Shown here: positions 45,601 to 52,775 of the stretch, in pieces
Position numbering within the stretch: the first letter of the stretch is position 1
Layout: the number at the start of each line of letters is the position of its first letter
Translations under genes and position numbers: made by a program
The notes under the pieces: model-generated
The model's database searches: none
What the model saw: the letters and a program-made list of their open reading frames with translations, nothing else
Told to the model about the DNA's origin: nothing
From: Anaerolineaceae bacterium
GTDB lineage: Bacteria > Chloroflexota > Anaerolineae > Aggregatilineales > Phototrophicaceae
Reading direction: 5' to 3'
Length of the DNA: 64,000 bases
Assembly: GCA_007693385.1 (NCBI GenBank)
Contig: REDR01000043.1
Location: 124,001 to 188,000, forward strand

Positions 45601-46647
45601 ATCCCACACGATCAGGAAGTACGTATCGAAGCCCATATCGTGGATGATGCCCAGCTCTTTTTCCAGCCGTTCGCGCAATATCGCGTCGTTTTTGCGCTCG
45701 CCGTAGCGCCAATCCATGCCGATCTCGCACAGATGGCGCAGATAGCTGGCCGCGTCGTAGCCTTGCGGCACCGGAAAGACCGGCAGGTGATAGCCGTCTT
45801 CGCGCAGATTAACGTCGCACATCTCCGCGATTTTCAGCGAATTGGTCAGCGCGTCGGGTGTCTCGCGGTAAATATCCCACATCTGCTCGGCGCTGTAGAC
45901 GTAGAAGGTGTTATCGCTGAATGAGAGCCGGTTGGTATCCGCTTTGCGGGCTGATGTTTGAATGCAAAGCTGTGTGTCGTGAATGTCGTAATCGTCTTCG
46001 TGGACGTAATGCACATCCGTTGTCGCCAGCAGGCCGACGTTGGTGTGCTGACTGCGGTTGTATTCCACCAGCCATTTATTCAGCGCCCGTTGTTGCGCGA
46101 TGTCGTGTTCTTGTAATTCCAGATAGAAATGATCTTCGCCGAAAACGTCGGCAAATTGGCCGATAACGTCGCGGGCTTCATCGTCGCGCCCTTGCTCGAT
46201 CAGGCGTGGTATCCGCGCCGCCAGACAGCCGCTAGTGGCGATTAATCCTTCGGCGTGTGCCGCCAGATACTCCCAATCGACGCGAGGGCGGTAGTAATAG
46301 CCTTCGAGTTGGGCGGCGGAACTGATTTTCATCAGGTTGCGATAGCCGGTCATATTCTTGGCGATCAGCAACAGGTGAGAGGCGTTGCGGTCAATAGCCG
46401 GATCGCGGTCTTGCATGGTGCGCGGCGCGAGATAGGCTTCCACGCCGATGATCGGCTTGATACCGGCTTTCTTGCAGGCGTCGAAGAAGTCAATCACGCC
46501 GAACATCGTGCCGTGATCGGTGATGGCGATGGCCGGCATGTTGAGATCGACAGCGCGTTTTACCAGCTCATCAATCCGGCTCAGGCCATCTAACAGAGAA
46601 TATTCAGTGTGGACGTGTAGATGTACAAATTGGTTTTGATCGCTCAT
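42673..46647 (-). CDS. dnaE: DNA polymerase III subunit alpha
   Basis: A 1324-residue replicative polymerase. The PHP domain opens with FVHLHVHTEYSLLDG and ITDHGTMFGVIDF, metal-site histidines present. The polymerase core has the catalytic PDIDLDYPDNRRGEM, the GVFQVESSGM and SLYRPGPMQFIPQYNRR elements and FNRAHATDYAVLTVQTAHLKCHY. Helix-hairpin-helix and OB-fold parts follow (VAIAGEIVGFRKVLNRKGQTMAFAQIED). An acidic, probably disordered linker of about 120 residues separates the OB fold from a last conserved domain (LHRIYGLFISYPGHDRFEIAI). The open frame runs 77 codons further upstream, across the crcB promoter, but the ATG at 46647 matches the family start and is used here. Confidence 0.96.
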   Translation of the reverse strand: MSDQNQFVHLHVHTEYSLLDGLSRIDELVKRAVDLNMPAIAITDHGTMFGVIDFFDACKKAGIKPIIGVEAYLAPRTMQDRDPAIDRNASHLLLIAKNMTGYRNLMKISSAAQLEGYYYRPRVDWEYLAAHAEGLIATSGCLAARIPRLIEQGRDDEARDVIGQFADVFGEDHFYLELQEHDIAQQRALNKWLVEYNRSQHTNVGLLATTDVHYVHEDDYDIHDTQLCIQTSARKADTNRLSFSDNTFYVYSAEQMWDIYRETPDALTNSLKIAEMCDVNLREDGYHLPVFPVPQGYDAASYLRHLCEIGMDWRYGERKNDAILRERLEKELGIIHDMGFDTYFLIVWDLCEFARHADIWWNVRGSGAGSLVAYTLGITNIDPIQNSLLFERFLNPGRVSMPDIDLDYPDNRRGEMIAYTVQKYGEEKVAAIITFGTMGPKAAVRDVGRALDVPLEEVNRAAMLIPQEAKPKKLMDYVEEIPELKALYQKDKQIRDIIDTAKRLQGVRRHASQHAAGVIIGDKPLVEYTPLHRLTGKDSSGGSLKAVTQFPMETAESIGLLKVDFLGLSTLTVFRKAADLIERHHGIKYTMDTTPYRHDSPDIDDQQRAMLDDTFAMLGRGETTGVFQVESSGMQQMLRDMRPKGFDNIVAGISLYRPGPMQFIPQYNRRLHGEEEPTYLHDKLKLILDETYGIIVYQEQIMQIAGELFGYKLGEADLMRKAVSKKLDEALNKHRAIFVERGPENGVDADTADKIFDQIRDFANYGFNRAHATDYAVLTVQTAHLKCHYTEEFMTALLSVQRNDSAKVAVFLEECRRLKIPVLPPDVNHSQIDFDIETAADSAANGGVRCIRFGLAAIKGAGEGALQPIIEAREADGQFADLSDFCRRVDLKQVGKRALECLVKAGAMESLGHRRQLIDAVEQMMSSSARHFRDKAVGQMSMFDGGDDSMMDDPLANLPSNADYTERQILIWEKELLGLYVSGRPVDKFREQLRATRTAEVQQLKQLAESFNNRQVAIAGEIVGFRKVLNRKGQTMAFAQIEDWHDSAAIIEVVIFSDLWHAIQRMVEQGDITQFDVGEVVQVVGQFDLSRGEPQIMANRVTQSFELMQAADDYQQIVEMNAPEWLDEDGAPPPALNGGQDLPEHMQSNLVPEPAPAYENGRPPWMVDNADDDDLYDEETGEVIQPQDDESPQTPPMVASLSAGTTAFETPSVEPQISAEPIGAEDMPDPERLEADKQDPLHVVINFPRTDDDNQDRRLLHRIYGLFISYPGHDRFEIAIDGIGRLAFPNHTTGYCQRLHEELISAIGDESAIEVTRMNAAKSR

Positions 46648-46664
46648 CGGGTTCTCAAATCGCG

Positions 46665-46694
46665 TTGCACAGTGTAGAACAATTGGAGTATAAA
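46665..46694 (+). promoter_or_regulatory. Promoter of the crcB-uppP transcript
   Basis: TTGCAC (46665-46670) and TATAAA (46689-46694) are 18 bases apart. The -10 ends 44 bases before the crcB ATG. The short leader shows no fluoride riboswitch pattern. Confidence 0.6.
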
Positions 46695-46738
46695 CCACAT
46701 CACGCTGACTTGCGAAGCGCGAAAGGACTTGATCAGAG

Positions 46739-47140
46739 ATGTTACCCTTCAAAGAGATGTTATTGGTAGGAACCGGCGGCTTTCTCGGCGCGAATGCGCG
46801 ATATGTTTTGGGCACGTTATTCGCAATATATGCGGAGCGCGTGCTGGATGATGCCAGCATCCCGTATGGTACGCTCATCGTGAACGTGACCGGCTCGTTC
46901 GCGCTGGCGTTCTTCGCCGCCTACATCGCCACACAGGGGCGTTGGTCGCCGGATTTGCGTTTGCTGATTTCGGTGGGCTTCTTCGGCGCGTATACGACAT
47001 TCTCAACATTCTCTAACGAAAGTCTGGCGTTTCTGCGGCTAGGGCAGTGGTCAAATGCGCTGATCTATATGGCTGTGACGCATATTCTGTGCTTGTTGGC
47101 CGCCTTTTTAGGGTTATGGCTCTCCTCGCGCTTTTGGTAA
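46739..47140 (+). CDS. crcB: CrcB/Fluc fluoride ion channel
   Basis: A 133-residue, four-helix membrane protein that lets fluoride leave the cell; it works as an antiparallel dimer. Family motifs are GTGGFLGANARYVLG, the PYGTLIVNVTGSFALAF segment with the pore Asn, and GFFGAYTTFSTFSNE with the phenylalanine track. Length is normal for the family. It is transcribed divergently from dnaE and followed by uppP 78 bases downstream, probably on one transcript. Confidence 0.93.
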   Translation: MLPFKEMLLVGTGGFLGANARYVLGTLFAIYAERVLDDASIPYGTLIVNVTGSFALAFFAAYIATQGRWSPDLRLLISVGFFGAYTTFSTFSNESLAFLRLGQWSNALIYMAVTHILCLLAAFLGLWLSSRFW

Positions 47141-47218
47141 AATGGCTGATTTGCTGTTTTCTTGGGCTTACTGGCCCGCTTGTTGTTGCTTGCTACACGG
47201 TGAAGGGGATAACTGATC

Positions 47219-48049
47219 TTGGACGAGATGATAAAGGTTTTCATTCTGGGCGTTGTGCAGGGCATTACGGAATTTCTGCCGGTGTCGTCCACCGGTCATC
47301 TGCTGGTGACTTCCGCCCTGTTGCGCTCCGAAGTGGCTGAACGTCTGGGCGGTACATTGGAGATATTCATACAACTCGGTTCGATGTTAGCGGTGATCGG
47401 CTTCTATCGCGCTGATCTGTGGCGGCAGGTGACGACGGTGCGCCATGACCGCGATGTGCAGTGGTTGTGGGTGTGCATCGTCATCGCGTCGATACCGGCG
47501 GCCATCGCTGGCTTTCTATTGCGAGATTTCATCAAAGACAACATTTTTCCGGCGGATACTGCGCCTTTCGTGGTGGCGACGATGCTGATTACCGTTGGTT
47601 TAATCTTTATCATGGTCGAAAATCGCCGCAACGTGGACGAGAGCCAACTCACCGCGCAATTAGGGGCGATCTCCTTTCGGCAGGCGGTGCTGGTCGGGCT
47701 GGCGCAGGCGTGCGCGTTGGTGCCGGGCGTTTCGCGCTCTGGCGCGTCCATCGTCGGCGCGTTGTTGAGTGGCATGAACCGGCAGGTGGCGACGACATTC
47801 TCGTTTTATCTGGCGATTCCGGTGCTAGGCGGTGCGACGGTGCTGGACTTCCTGCTCAGTATGGACGACATCGAAAGCGGTGATCTGTTATACTTGGCAG
47901 TGGGCACTATCGTGACGGCTATTGTGTCATGGGTTGCGATTGGCTGGCTGTTGCGGTATATATCTAGCAATGACTTTACAATATTCGGTTACTATCGTAT
48001 TTTTGCCGGTATCACCATATTTGTTTTGTTAGCGATTAGTGTGTTGTAG
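47219..48049 (+). CDS. uppP: Undecaprenyl-diphosphatase
   Basis: A 276-residue membrane phosphatase (BacA) that recycles undecaprenyl pyrophosphate to the lipid carrier used for peptidoglycan and other wall polymers. The two catalytic motifs are GVVQGITEFLPVSSTGHL near the N-terminus and ALVPGVSRSGASIVGALLSGM in the middle, with about eight hydrophobic helices. The start is TTG at 47219, supported by AAGGGG 10 bases upstream; an ATG three codons later is the alternative. It belongs with the other wall genes of the window (alr, M23, L,D-transpeptidase) by function. Confidence 0.95.
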   Translation: MDEMIKVFILGVVQGITEFLPVSSTGHLLVTSALLRSEVAERLGGTLEIFIQLGSMLAVIGFYRADLWRQVTTVRHDRDVQWLWVCIVIASIPAAIAGFLLRDFIKDNIFPADTAPFVVATMLITVGLIFIMVENRRNVDESQLTAQLGAISFRQAVLVGLAQACALVPGVSRSGASIVGALLSGMNRQVATTFSFYLAIPVLGGATVLDFLLSMDDIESGDLLYLAVGTIVTAIVSWVAIGWLLRYISSNDFTIFGYYRIFAGITIFVLLAISVL

Positions 48050-48073
48050 TGGTTATGAGGATGGATAGTTCTG

Positions 48074-49177
48074 TTGGTCATCAAGATTTTAGTGATTGAA
48101 GACGCCGATGCGCTACGTCAGGACATCGCGGAGATGTTGCGTTTTGAAGGCTTTGACGTGCGTCATGTCGGTGACGGTGCGGGCGGGGTTGAACTGGCGA
48201 AACATTACCTGCCGGATTTGATCGTCTGTGACATTATGATGCCCCGCATGGATGGTTATGCTGTTCTGAAAACTCTGCGCGAAGAAGAATCAACAACCGC
48301 TATTCCCTTGATATTCCTGACTGCCAAGACAGACCGTTCTGACGTGCGCTTTGGTATGGGCATGGGCGCGGATGATTATTTGACTAAGCCTTTTGTTGCT
48401 TCGGAGTTGTTGGACGCGATCCGTGCCCGACTGGGAAAACAGCGCACCATTGATGCGGTAATGCAGAAAAAGATGGAAGCGTTACGCGAAAGCATCATGA
48501 CCGCGTTGCCCCATGAATTACGGACGCCGCTCAATACCATCATCGGCTTCTCGGATATGATCGTCACCGGAGCGCATGATGTTGAGCGCGAGCAAATCGC
48601 GGAGTGGGCGAGTCATATCAGCGCCGATGCCCAGCGGCTTTATCGGTTGATTGAGAATTATCTGTTATACGTGCGGGCGGAATTGCTGGCACGCGACGGG
48701 CGCGAATCCGCTAAGGCGCGTCAGAATGTGCTGTCACATCCGACGACCATCATCGCGTTTCAGGTGGCACACCGCTTCAGCGCCGCCGGACGGCAGGACG
48801 ATCTACACATGGATTTATGCGATGATGTGCCGGTGCATATCGTCGATCATGATCTAGCGAAGATCGTTGATGAATTGATCGACAACGCGCTGAAGTTTTC
48901 TGAGGCGGGGCACGCGGTTAAGGTCGAAGCATACGTCGAGCGCGATCATCTGGTGTTGGCTGTCGCCGATAAAGGGCGCGGGATGTCCGCCGAGCAGATC
49001 GCCGCCATTGGCGCTTACGTGCAATTTGAGCGCTGGCTTTATGAACAGCAGGGTAGCGGGTTAGGGTTGGCTATTTGCGGGCGCTTGCTGGAAATTTACG
49101 GCGGCGAGATGGACATTGAGAGTGAGCCGAAGGCGTGGACGCGGGTGAGTGTGCGGTTGCGTCGCGCCGCAGGATAG
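48074..49177 (+). CDS. Soluble hybrid: response-regulator receiver fused to histidine kinase
   Basis: A 367-residue cytoplasmic protein with a reversed order compared with standard kinases. Residues 1-122 form a receiver with acidic pair Glu9-Asp10, phospho-acceptor Asp53 (VCDIMMPRMDGY), LTAKTD and the Lys of LTKPF. Residues 138-205 form the HisKA helix pair with His147 in PHELRTPLNTIIGFSDM. Residues 255-367 are the HATPase: DELIDNALKFSEAG, VADKGRGM, GSGLGLAICGRLLEIYGG. There is no membrane segment or sensor domain, so input must come through phosphorylation of the receiver. The start is TTG. It follows uppP by 24 bases. Confidence 0.9.
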   Translation: MVIKILVIEDADALRQDIAEMLRFEGFDVRHVGDGAGGVELAKHYLPDLIVCDIMMPRMDGYAVLKTLREEESTTAIPLIFLTAKTDRSDVRFGMGMGADDYLTKPFVASELLDAIRARLGKQRTIDAVMQKKMEALRESIMTALPHELRTPLNTIIGFSDMIVTGAHDVEREQIAEWASHISADAQRLYRLIENYLLYVRAELLARDGRESAKARQNVLSHPTTIIAFQVAHRFSAAGRQDDLHMDLCDDVPVHIVDHDLAKIVDELIDNALKFSEAGHAVKVEAYVERDHLVLAVADKGRGMSAEQIAAIGAYVQFERWLYEQQGSGLGLAICGRLLEIYGGEMDIESEPKAWTRVSVRLRRAAG

Positions 49178-49187
49178 CCGCAGGATA
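49166..49187. repeat. 11-bp tandem duplication across a stop codon
   Basis: GCCGCAGGATA occurs twice head-to-tail and contains the TAG stop of the REC-histidine kinase gene. With one copy the gene would still stop at the same codon (TAA), so the duplication is neutral. Confidence 0.8.
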
Positions 49188-49276
49188 ATTGAATAGACGA
49201 ATGCGTGGTGGCCTGTTATCTGGCGTGGGCTTACCGTTCCCTAACTATCTGAAACATAGCTGTAATGACGCTTAAC

Positions 49277-49306
49277 TTGTGCTGGATACCGCGCATCTTT
49301 TATAAT
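49277..49306 (+). promoter_or_regulatory. Promoter of the AAA ATPase operon
   Basis: TTGTGC (49277-49282) and a perfect TATAAT (49301-49306) are spaced by 18 bases, 34 bases before the ATG at 49341. Confidence 0.7.
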
Positions 49307-49340
49307 CGAATTAAACGTCAGCTTTCAATAAGGATTGACC

Positions 49341-50726
49341 ATGAGTGATCGTTCCGCAAGCAAGCCGCGTAAATTGCAAAGCCTCAGTTCAGACAAACGT
49401 AAGCAAACCGGGACGCCTGCGGGCGATGATGCCAATGATTTGCAGGATGACCTATGGCATCCTCCATCGCTTTCTAGCATAGACGACACCGGCCTGACCA
49501 AGCTCAACGTGTCCGACCTCATCCTGAAGGTGCTTTATAATGGCGGCGACATGACCGGCAATCAGGTTTCTGATGTGCTGAAGTTGCCCTATAATACCGT
49601 GCTGGATGGCGTGGTCGAGTTCCTCAAGCGCGAAAAGCTGGTAGATTTTCGCGGCGGCTCTAGCGGGCTGGGAGAGGCGAGTTATCGCTATACACTGACC
49701 GATAGAGGCTTGCTCAAGGCGCGGGAAGCGCTGGAGCGTTCACAGTATGCCGGTGCCGCGCCGGTGGATTTCAACCAGTATATCGCCGCGCTGAAGGCGC
49801 AGAACATGAACCGTCCGCCGATCCAGCAACGCCAGCTTCGCGGCGTGATGAATAATCTGGTCATCGCGGAGGAAATGCTACACAAGGTCGGCCCGGCGGT
49901 GAATTCCGGTCAGGCGATCTTCTTGTATGGCCCGCCCGGTAACGGTAAAACCACGATGGCCGAGCGCGTTGGCGAGATGGTGCTGGGCAGTGATATGTGG
50001 ATTCCGTATGCGATTGATGTCGATGGGCAGGTTATCATGCTCTATGACGAGATCAACCATGTGCGCTCGAATCGCGCCGCGCCGGATAATCTCGGTACCG
50101 GCATGGTGCGCGATCCGCGCTGGGTTCGTATCAAACGCCCGATGATTATGGTCGGTGGTGAGTTGACGATGGACGGTCTGGATTTGCTGTATGATGACAA
50201 CAACAAATTCTATGAAGCGCCGTACCAGATGAAAGCTAATGGCGGCATGTTCTTGATCGACGACTTCGGACGCCAGCGCGTCAGTCCGGTGGAATTGCTC
50301 AATCGCTGGATCGTGCCGTTAGAAACGAAAGTAGACTTCCTGACGCTGAACAACGGGCGCAAGATCGGCGTGCCGTTCTTCGTGATGACCATTTTCTCGA
50401 CCAACCTCGACCCCAAAGACCTCGTTGACGAAGCGTTCCTGCGCCGTATCCGCCACAAGATCGAAGTCGGCAACCCTGATCTTGACCAATTCAAGAAGAT
50501 TTTCCAGATTATGTGTCGCATCAAGCAGGTACCGTGGAGTGATCGCGGGTTTGATTATTTAATTGCGGAGTGGTACGAAAAGACAGACCGTGATTTACGC
50601 ATGGTACATCCGCGAGACATTCTGGCGCAGATCATCGACATCGCCGGTTATCTAGGCGTCGGCCCGAATATGGAGGACCCGGAACTGATTGATCGGGCGG
50701 CGGCATCTTATTTCGTGGAATTATGA
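49341..50726 (+). CDS. AAA-type ATPase with N-terminal winged-helix region
   Basis: A 461-residue soluble protein. After a disordered, charged N-terminus (1-48), residues 52-130 look like a winged helix-turn-helix (VSDLILKVLYNGGDMTGNQVSDVLKLPYNTVLDGVVEFLKREKLVDF is the core pattern). The ATPase follows: Walker A GPPGNGKT at 197-204, Walker B MFLIDD at 303-308, polar sensor-1 Asn in IFSTNLDP, and Arg-Arg in EAFLRRIRHKIE as candidate finger. The C-terminal helices close with YFVEL. I do not know a function for this family. AAGGA lies 6 bases before the ATG. The next gene (receiver-like) overlaps by ATGA, so they form an operon. Confidence 0.8.
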   Translation: MSDRSASKPRKLQSLSSDKRKQTGTPAGDDANDLQDDLWHPPSLSSIDDTGLTKLNVSDLILKVLYNGGDMTGNQVSDVLKLPYNTVLDGVVEFLKREKLVDFRGGSSGLGEASYRYTLTDRGLLKAREALERSQYAGAAPVDFNQYIAALKAQNMNRPPIQQRQLRGVMNNLVIAEEMLHKVGPAVNSGQAIFLYGPPGNGKTTMAERVGEMVLGSDMWIPYAIDVDGQVIMLYDEINHVRSNRAAPDNLGTGMVRDPRWVRIKRPMIMVGGELTMDGLDLLYDDNNKFYEAPYQMKANGGMFLIDDFGRQRVSPVELLNRWIVPLETKVDFLTLNNGRKIGVPFFVMTIFSTNLDPKDLVDEAFLRRIRHKIEVGNPDLDQFKKIFQIMCRIKQVPWSDRGFDYLIAEWYEKTDRDLRMVHPRDILAQIIDIAGYLGVGPNMEDPELIDRAAASYFVEL

Positions 50727-51118
50727 TGGCTGATTGTGGGGGGCACACGGCGCAAAAAACCGTTCTGCTGGTGGTTAATCAGGCCGATGATCGTGATATG
50801 TTTAGCGACCTGATGCACGAGCTGGATTTGGCGGTGGTTTCCGCTGAATCCGGCGCGGAAGCCATTCGCGCGCTGGAGGATTATCCGGTGGATTTACTGG
50901 TAATGGACATTCGCCCGTCGGACATGCACGGCTGGCAATTGCTATCAAAGGTGCGCGAGATTGACCGCTTGCGCCAATTGCCGGTTATCGTCATCACCGA
51001 GCAAAACGCGGCGGCGGTCATTGCTGGGAAGCCGGTTATCTATATCTTACGTCCGGTCAGCATTGCCCGTCTGCGTAAGAGTATCGCTAGCATGTTGGGC
51101 TTGGGTTCAACCGTCTGA
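50723..51118 (+). CDS. Stand-alone receiver-like domain protein
   Basis: A 131-residue single-domain protein with the receiver fold. The phospho-acceptor Asp is kept (LLVMDIRPSDMHGW), and so is the Thr of VIVITEQ. The N-terminal acidic pair reads NQADD, shifted from the usual DD, and the conserved Lys-Pro is Arg-Pro (YILRPVS). It may be phosphorylated poorly or serve as a constitutive docking partner. Its ATG overlaps the ATPase stop, implying a stoichiometric partner of the ATPase; this is inference. No output domain is present. Confidence 0.72.
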   Translation: MMADCGGHTAQKTVLLVVNQADDRDMFSDLMHELDLAVVSAESGAEAIRALEDYPVDLLVMDIRPSDMHGWQLLSKVREIDRLRQLPVIVITEQNAAAVIAGKPVIYILRPVSIARLRKSIASMLGLGSTV

Positions 51119-51145
51119 TGGCTTTTATAGTGAGAGTCCCCCGGT

Positions 51146-51775
51146 ATGACATGGATGATTGTTTTCGTATTCGCTTTAGCGCTGGTCGCCTTGACCATGA
51201 GTAGCAGTCGTCAGGTTTCGTGGATTGGCGCTATGCGACGGGTGAATGCTGGTACCGTCGATAAAGCGGAATGGATGGCGCCTGATGAAGTCGTGGAGCA
51301 GGCGCGGGCGCATTATCTAGAGGCGATGGATTGGTTGTTGCATAGCCAGACACACGCGCTATCCGAGCGCATGGCAAAGACGCCGCACTATTTCTCCGGT
51401 GAACAGCGACGCTATCATCTGGAACTGCTCAATTACTATCGCCATTTCGAGAAGATGCAATATGTCGGCGTGATGCGGTGTGTGCATAACGTCTCTGTGA
51501 GGCACTTTTCACAGGATGGCGAGCGCTGTCTGGTGATTGACGATCAAACCGGATGCCGTATGGCGACCTATCACATCGCATCCGGCGAGCGCTGTAACAC
51601 GCAGGACTTAGGCGAGGCGACGCTGGTCTATCAGATGGCGTATGACAAGACGGCGGAACGCTGGAAGGTTGATCGCTACATTCAGCAGTTACCGGCGGGC
51701 TGGCGTTCACGGCGCAAATCGTCGCGGGTGCGGCTACACACCATGCTCTCTCCATTTCCCGGACGCGACAATTAA
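51146..51775 (+). CDS. Hypothetical protein with N-terminal membrane anchor
   Basis: A 209-residue protein with one N-terminal hydrophobic segment (MIVFVFALALVALTM) and an otherwise soluble part rich in Arg, His, Tyr and Met. Residues 48-110 look helical (DEVVEQARAHYLEAMDWLLHSQ, RYHLELLNYYRHFEKMQYVGVM). The second half is beta-rich (ERCLVIDDQTGCRMATYHI, LVYQMAYDKTAERWKVDRYIQQL) and recalls an NTF2-like or SnoaL-like fold, but I cannot assign it. It is 27 bases downstream of the receiver-like gene, and its stop directly touches the ATG of the epimerase gene, so it belongs to the same operon. Confidence 0.6.
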   Translation: MTWMIVFVFALALVALTMSSSRQVSWIGAMRRVNAGTVDKAEWMAPDEVVEQARAHYLEAMDWLLHSQTHALSERMAKTPHYFSGEQRRYHLELLNYYRHFEKMQYVGVMRCVHNVSVRHFSQDGERCLVIDDQTGCRMATYHIASGERCNTQDLGEATLVYQMAYDKTAERWKVDRYIQQLPAGWRSRRKSSRVRLHTMLSPFPGRDN

Positions 51776-52774
51776 ATGATCTTCGTCACCGGTGGTACTG
51801 GATTTCTAGGCCGTCATCTGATCCCCGCGCTGTGTCGTGAAGGGCACCAGATGCGCGTGCTGACGCGCTATCCGGCGGCGCATAGCTGGCTGAACGCTTA
51901 TGATGGCGTGGAAGTTGTCGCCGGCGACCTGAGCGATCCCGCCGTCTTACGGGCGGGGCTGGCCGGATGCTCTGCGGTGATTCACGCGGGCGGCATGTTC
52001 CGTTTCTGGGGCGACGAGGCCGCCTTCATGCGGACGAACGCCGAAGGCACGCGCAACATGCTAGACGCGGCGACACAGGCGGGGGTATCGCGCTTTGTGC
52101 ATATTTCCAGCATCGCGGTCATCGGCCAGCCTGACCCCACTGGCATCATCGACGAAACGCACCCCGCCGCACCGGTTGACGCCTACCAGAAGAGCAAATT
52201 TGAAGGCGAACAGCAGGCGCTAGTCGCCTTCCGTGATGCTGGCCTGCCGGTTGTGGTCTTGCGTCCGGGCGCGTTTTACGGGCCGTTGGGTGAATATGGC
52301 TTTAACCGGCTGTTCTTCCGCGATCCGATGCGCGGGATCATCATGCAGGTAGACGGCGGGCGCTATATCATATTTCCGGCATATATCGCTGACGTGGTGC
52401 AGGGCGTGACGCTGGCTTTGACACGCGGGCACGCTGGCGAAGTGTATAACATTTGCGGCGACTGGATTTCGCATCGAGAAGCGTTTGACATCGTATGCGA
52501 GGAGGCGCGATTGCGTTGGCCGCGCCCGCCGATCCCGGGTTGGCTGGGCATTGGTGCGTCGCGCCTGCTGGAATTAATCGCTAAGGTCACGCGGCGCGAA
52601 CCGTTTTGGCCTATCAACTTACGTTCCTACGTCTATAATAACTGGCGTGTTTCCAACCAGAAAGCGCGGGATGAGTTGGGCTTCGCCCCGACGGACTTCC
52701 GCGAAGGAGCGCGGCGCACAATTGCGTGGTACCGCGCCGGAAAACCTGACCAGATACCGGAATTAGAGTGCTGA
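51776..52774 (+). CDS. NAD(P)-dependent epimerase/dehydratase (extended SDR)
   Basis: A 332-residue extended SDR. The N-terminal GGTGFLGRHL is the dinucleotide motif. The catalytic triad is Ser in VHISSIAVIG and YQKSK. The substrate part contains RPGAFYGPLGEYGFNRLFF. The overall pattern is of the dihydroflavonol-reductase/3-beta-hydroxysteroid-dehydrogenase group, which also includes hopanoid-associated HpnA, rather than sugar epimerases proper. The substrate is not predictable. It begins directly after the TAA of the membrane-anchored protein gene and is followed one base later by obgE. Confidence 0.85.
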   Translation: MIFVTGGTGFLGRHLIPALCREGHQMRVLTRYPAAHSWLNAYDGVEVVAGDLSDPAVLRAGLAGCSAVIHAGGMFRFWGDEAAFMRTNAEGTRNMLDAATQAGVSRFVHISSIAVIGQPDPTGIIDETHPAAPVDAYQKSKFEGEQQALVAFRDAGLPVVVLRPGAFYGPLGEYGFNRLFFRDPMRGIIMQVDGGRYIIFPAYIADVVQGVTLALTRGHAGEVYNICGDWISHREAFDIVCEEARLRWPRPPIPGWLGIGASRLLELIAKVTRREPFWPINLRSYVYNNWRVSNQKARDELGFAPTDFREGARRTIAWYRAGKPDQIPELEC

Positions 52775-52775
52775 C

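Noticed and set aside
46671-46738. Fluoride riboswitch in front of crcB
   Set aside because: The leader between the -10 and the ATG is under 50 bases and lacks the GGNGAUGG...CUGAUG pattern of that riboswitch.
46648-46878. 77-codon N-terminal extension of dnaE
   Set aside because: It runs through the divergent crcB promoter and start, has no DnaE similarity, and the family start motif begins right after the inner ATG.
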